NCBI GenBank assembly: GCA_023091665.1
Contig: JALJCQ010000009.1
Location: forward strand, 2,170,001-2,234,000
DNA: 64,000 bases
Direction of reading: 5' to 3'
DNA from: Pythium myriotylum
Lineage: Eukaryota > Oomycota > Peronosporomycetes > Pythiales > Pythiaceae
Numbering within the stretch: position 1 is the first letter of the stretch; every line of letters begins with the position of its first letter. Below the pieces are notes generated by a model that did not search any database, was not told the origin of the DNA, and saw only the letters and a list, made by a program, of their open reading frames with translations. Positions 62,306 through 64,000 of this stretch are shown in pieces. Position numbers and translations under genes: made by a program.

Positions 62306-64000
62306 TCAGCCCTCGTAACGAAGGAGCGCAACCCCGAGGAGGGTGAAGCCGAGTCCAAAAAGATATCGCCCAAACCGCGATTCATACGGAGCAGCATGGA
62401 CGGAGATCATGCCCTCTCGGATCGCACTCCAGAATTCCTCGCCGAATTTGTCACGAGTCAAGCTAGTGCCATGCTCCAGATCTGACGCATCAAAATCGTA
62501 ATGTCCGTGCTCCTGATCCTCATGCATACTGATTACTAGCTCACAAGCAATCAAGAACTCCGATTCAGTCCAAGGTGACACGTGCGATGATACTCCATCA
62601 GCCTTTATGCTTCCATCTCCACGTGAAAAGATGGGCCAGCGTTTCCTAGTGTCGTCGAGAGGCTGTGTCCTCCAAGCATCAAGACACACCGAGGCATTTG
62701 CATTCCAATTGCCATCTTCAACTTGTGATCGTCGCACCCGTCCAGATGAGACGCAAGAATAGCAGACGACAGCAAAAATGAACGTGCACCAAACAAAACC
62801 CCAGTATCCTCGGAGCAGTGTCCGCCCACATTGATGAAGGCCAGACGTCCTTGGTGACATCAGGGATGAACTCGTTTTGGCAGTTGCGTCAACAGTGCAT
62901 GAGGTCATGGCGTCAACGCTTTCCCTCTCGTCATCAGAGAACGCCCATGAACGAGGCTCGGCTTGATAACTGCGAACACTGATTTCCGGCGGACACACTT
63001 CTGAGTTGATGTGAGATGTCTCTTGCTGTTTCACACCGCGTTCGATCGAATTGTCTTCACATCGAAGTTCCAAGCCAATATCAGCTAACTCGCTTGTCTC
63101 CTTCGAATGAATGAACAAGTACGAGACTTTATCGTCGGAGATCACGTTTGGAGAATTCTCGCGACATTCATCTTGGTTTGTATCTTCACATATCTTAGCG
63201 AACTCGGGGTCGTTATTCGCGAAGAACTTTTGTGATAGCGTACTGGAAGAATTCAACGAGGGCTCGTCAGCGTAAGCAGTAGAATCGGCAGTAGAATGCA
63301 GGGCCGTGTCGTTTGGATTCGCAAAATCGAACCGCACGTGCTCGGAGACGAGCTCTCCAAACACACCCGTTGCAATATCACTGTGAGGGAGAGTTTTGCT
63401 CGCAAGAAACTCAATGGCTCCGACAGAAGCTGATCCTAACTCGTCCAGACGATCAGAGTTTGTAGAATGGCCTTTGCTGAAGCCGTTGTCGACATTAGCG
63501 CAAACGGTCATAGCGTACCCCTCAGTACACGTAGAGTCCACTTTCAACAATGCGGTTGAGTTGATGTCCCTTGGTTCTACCACTTGAAACAAGTCACTTG
63601 AACCAATGCTGTTGCTGCTCGGCAACTCAGGTATCTCAATCCCTGTAGTGGCCTCGGTCGAGTTCATGGTACCGGTAGCAGTATCAACAAGGAGAAATCC
63701 ATCATGATCAGATTTACGCAGTTTGACTGGCTCGATGAATTCGAGATTCTCATAAAACCTCCCATCGTGTGAATCACCCTTGATTTTCTCCTCGTCGACA
63801 ACACCGATCGGCCTTGCTGGTGAATGAATCGGGGAACCTGGAATCCTGCCGAGCCGTATACGATGCGAGTGATTGACCATAGACTCAGGGTGCACACAAC
63901 CGTCTTTATTAGGGCTGTTGTGCTCGTCGATCGTAGAAAGACCAGAATTTCGCTCGATGCGTTCCACCGACTGCTGGAGACTTGAGTCGGTTGCATTGGG
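62306..64000 (-). CDS. Membrane protein of unknown function, 5' end beyond the window
   Basis: The frame is open from the right window edge to a stop at 62306, giving at least 564 residues, and the true start probably lies outside. The visible part is mostly acidic, Ser/Thr-rich and disordered (about 380 residues), then a membrane helix (YWGFVWCTFIFAVVCYSCV), a loop of about 110 residues containing ACELVISMHEDQEHGHYDFD, and a second hydrophobic segment near the C-terminus (YLFGLGFTLLGVALL). No recognised domain. Codon use and continuity support a real gene. Confidence 0.65.
   Translation of the reverse strand, partial: PNATDSSLQQSVERIERNSGLSTIDEHNSPNKDGCVHPESMVNHSHRIRLGRIPGSPIHSPARPIGVVDEEKIKGDSHDGRFYENLEFIEPVKLRKSDHDGFLLVDTATGTMNSTEATTGIEIPELPSSNSIGSSDLFQVVEPRDINSTALLKVDSTCTEGYAMTVCANVDNGFSKGHSTNSDRLDELGSASVGAIEFLASKTLPHSDIATGVFGELVSEHVRFDFANPNDTALHSTADSTAYADEPSLNSSSTLSQKFFANNDPEFAKICEDTNQDECRENSPNVISDDKVSYLFIHSKETSELADIGLELRCEDNSIERGVKQQETSHINSEVCPPEISVRSYQAEPRSWAFSDDERESVDAMTSCTVDATAKTSSSLMSPRTSGLHQCGRTLLRGYWGFVWCTFIFAVVCYSCVSSGRVRRSQVEDGNWNANASVCLDAWRTQPLDDTRKRWPIFSRGDGSIKADGVSSHVSPWTESEFLIACELVISMHEDQEHGHYDFDASDLEHGTSLTRDKFGEEFWSAIREGMISVHAAPYESRFGRYLFGLGFTLLGVALLRYEG

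Overview
The window looks like nuclear DNA of an oomycete (Pythium/Phytophthora-type stramenopile). The reasons are GC-rich coding sequence, very short introns (about 55-70 nt, GT...AG, with CTAAC/CTGAC-like branch points), close gene packing in the gene-rich parts, oomycete-type initiator motifs, and a characteristic gene set: a 'WRKY19-like' Cys/His repeat protein, FYVE domain fusions, tandem folate-biopterin transporters, secreted trypsin-like proteases and a GH17 glucanase. The lineage is an inference from gene content; no rRNA or mitochondrial marker is present. No tRNA, transposase or CRISPR array was found.

Layout. 0-9.9 kb: Cys/His-repeat nuclear protein (-), PH-domain protein (+), a three-exon FYVE/zinc-ribbon/formin fusion (-), and a 67-aa membrane protein (+). 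10.7-18.4 kb: replication and cell-cycle block with a five-exon MCM8 helicase (-) head-to-head with an F-box/multispan membrane protein (+), then an atypical E2F with two DNA-binding domains (+) and the F1-ATPase assembly factor ATP11 (+). 18.4-30.7 kb: a gene-poor stretch carrying three tandem folate-biopterin transporter (FBT) genes. The first two are a patchwork of identical and strongly diverged blocks. The spacers hold long palindromes, a 30-nt G run and a G-quadruplex-like tract. 30.9-39.8 kb: a Sec12/PREB-like Sar1 exchange factor, two secreted trypsin-fold proteases, a USP10-type deubiquitinase with a predicted G3BP-binding FGDF motif, and a membrane-anchored protease homologue that has lost catalytic His and Ser. 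39.9-53.1 kb: a Dpy-30/IQ protein, a cysteine synthase, a WD40/EF-hand protein head-to-head with an 881-aa unknown, and a SMAP-type ArfGAP. 53.4-64 kb: dihydroxyacetone kinase, two paralogous type I membrane proteins of unknown function, a GH17 glucanase, a fourth diverged FBT homologue, and a membrane protein that runs off the right edge.

Most multi-exon models were assembled here by hand from splice signals and frame continuity, so each intron is a prediction. In several cases (MCM8, E2F, USP10, Sec12, ArfGAP) the spliced protein restores family motifs that no single open frame contains, which supports the joins. The FYVE-formin fusion and the Dpy-30/IQ join rest on splice signals and phase.

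Functionally the window is mostly housekeeping: DNA repair, cell cycle, vesicle traffic, ubiquitin and sulfur metabolism. Superimposed on this is a surface and secretome layer (transporters, proteases, glucanase, type I membrane proteins) that shows the tandem duplication and divergence typical of oomycete host- or environment-facing genes.
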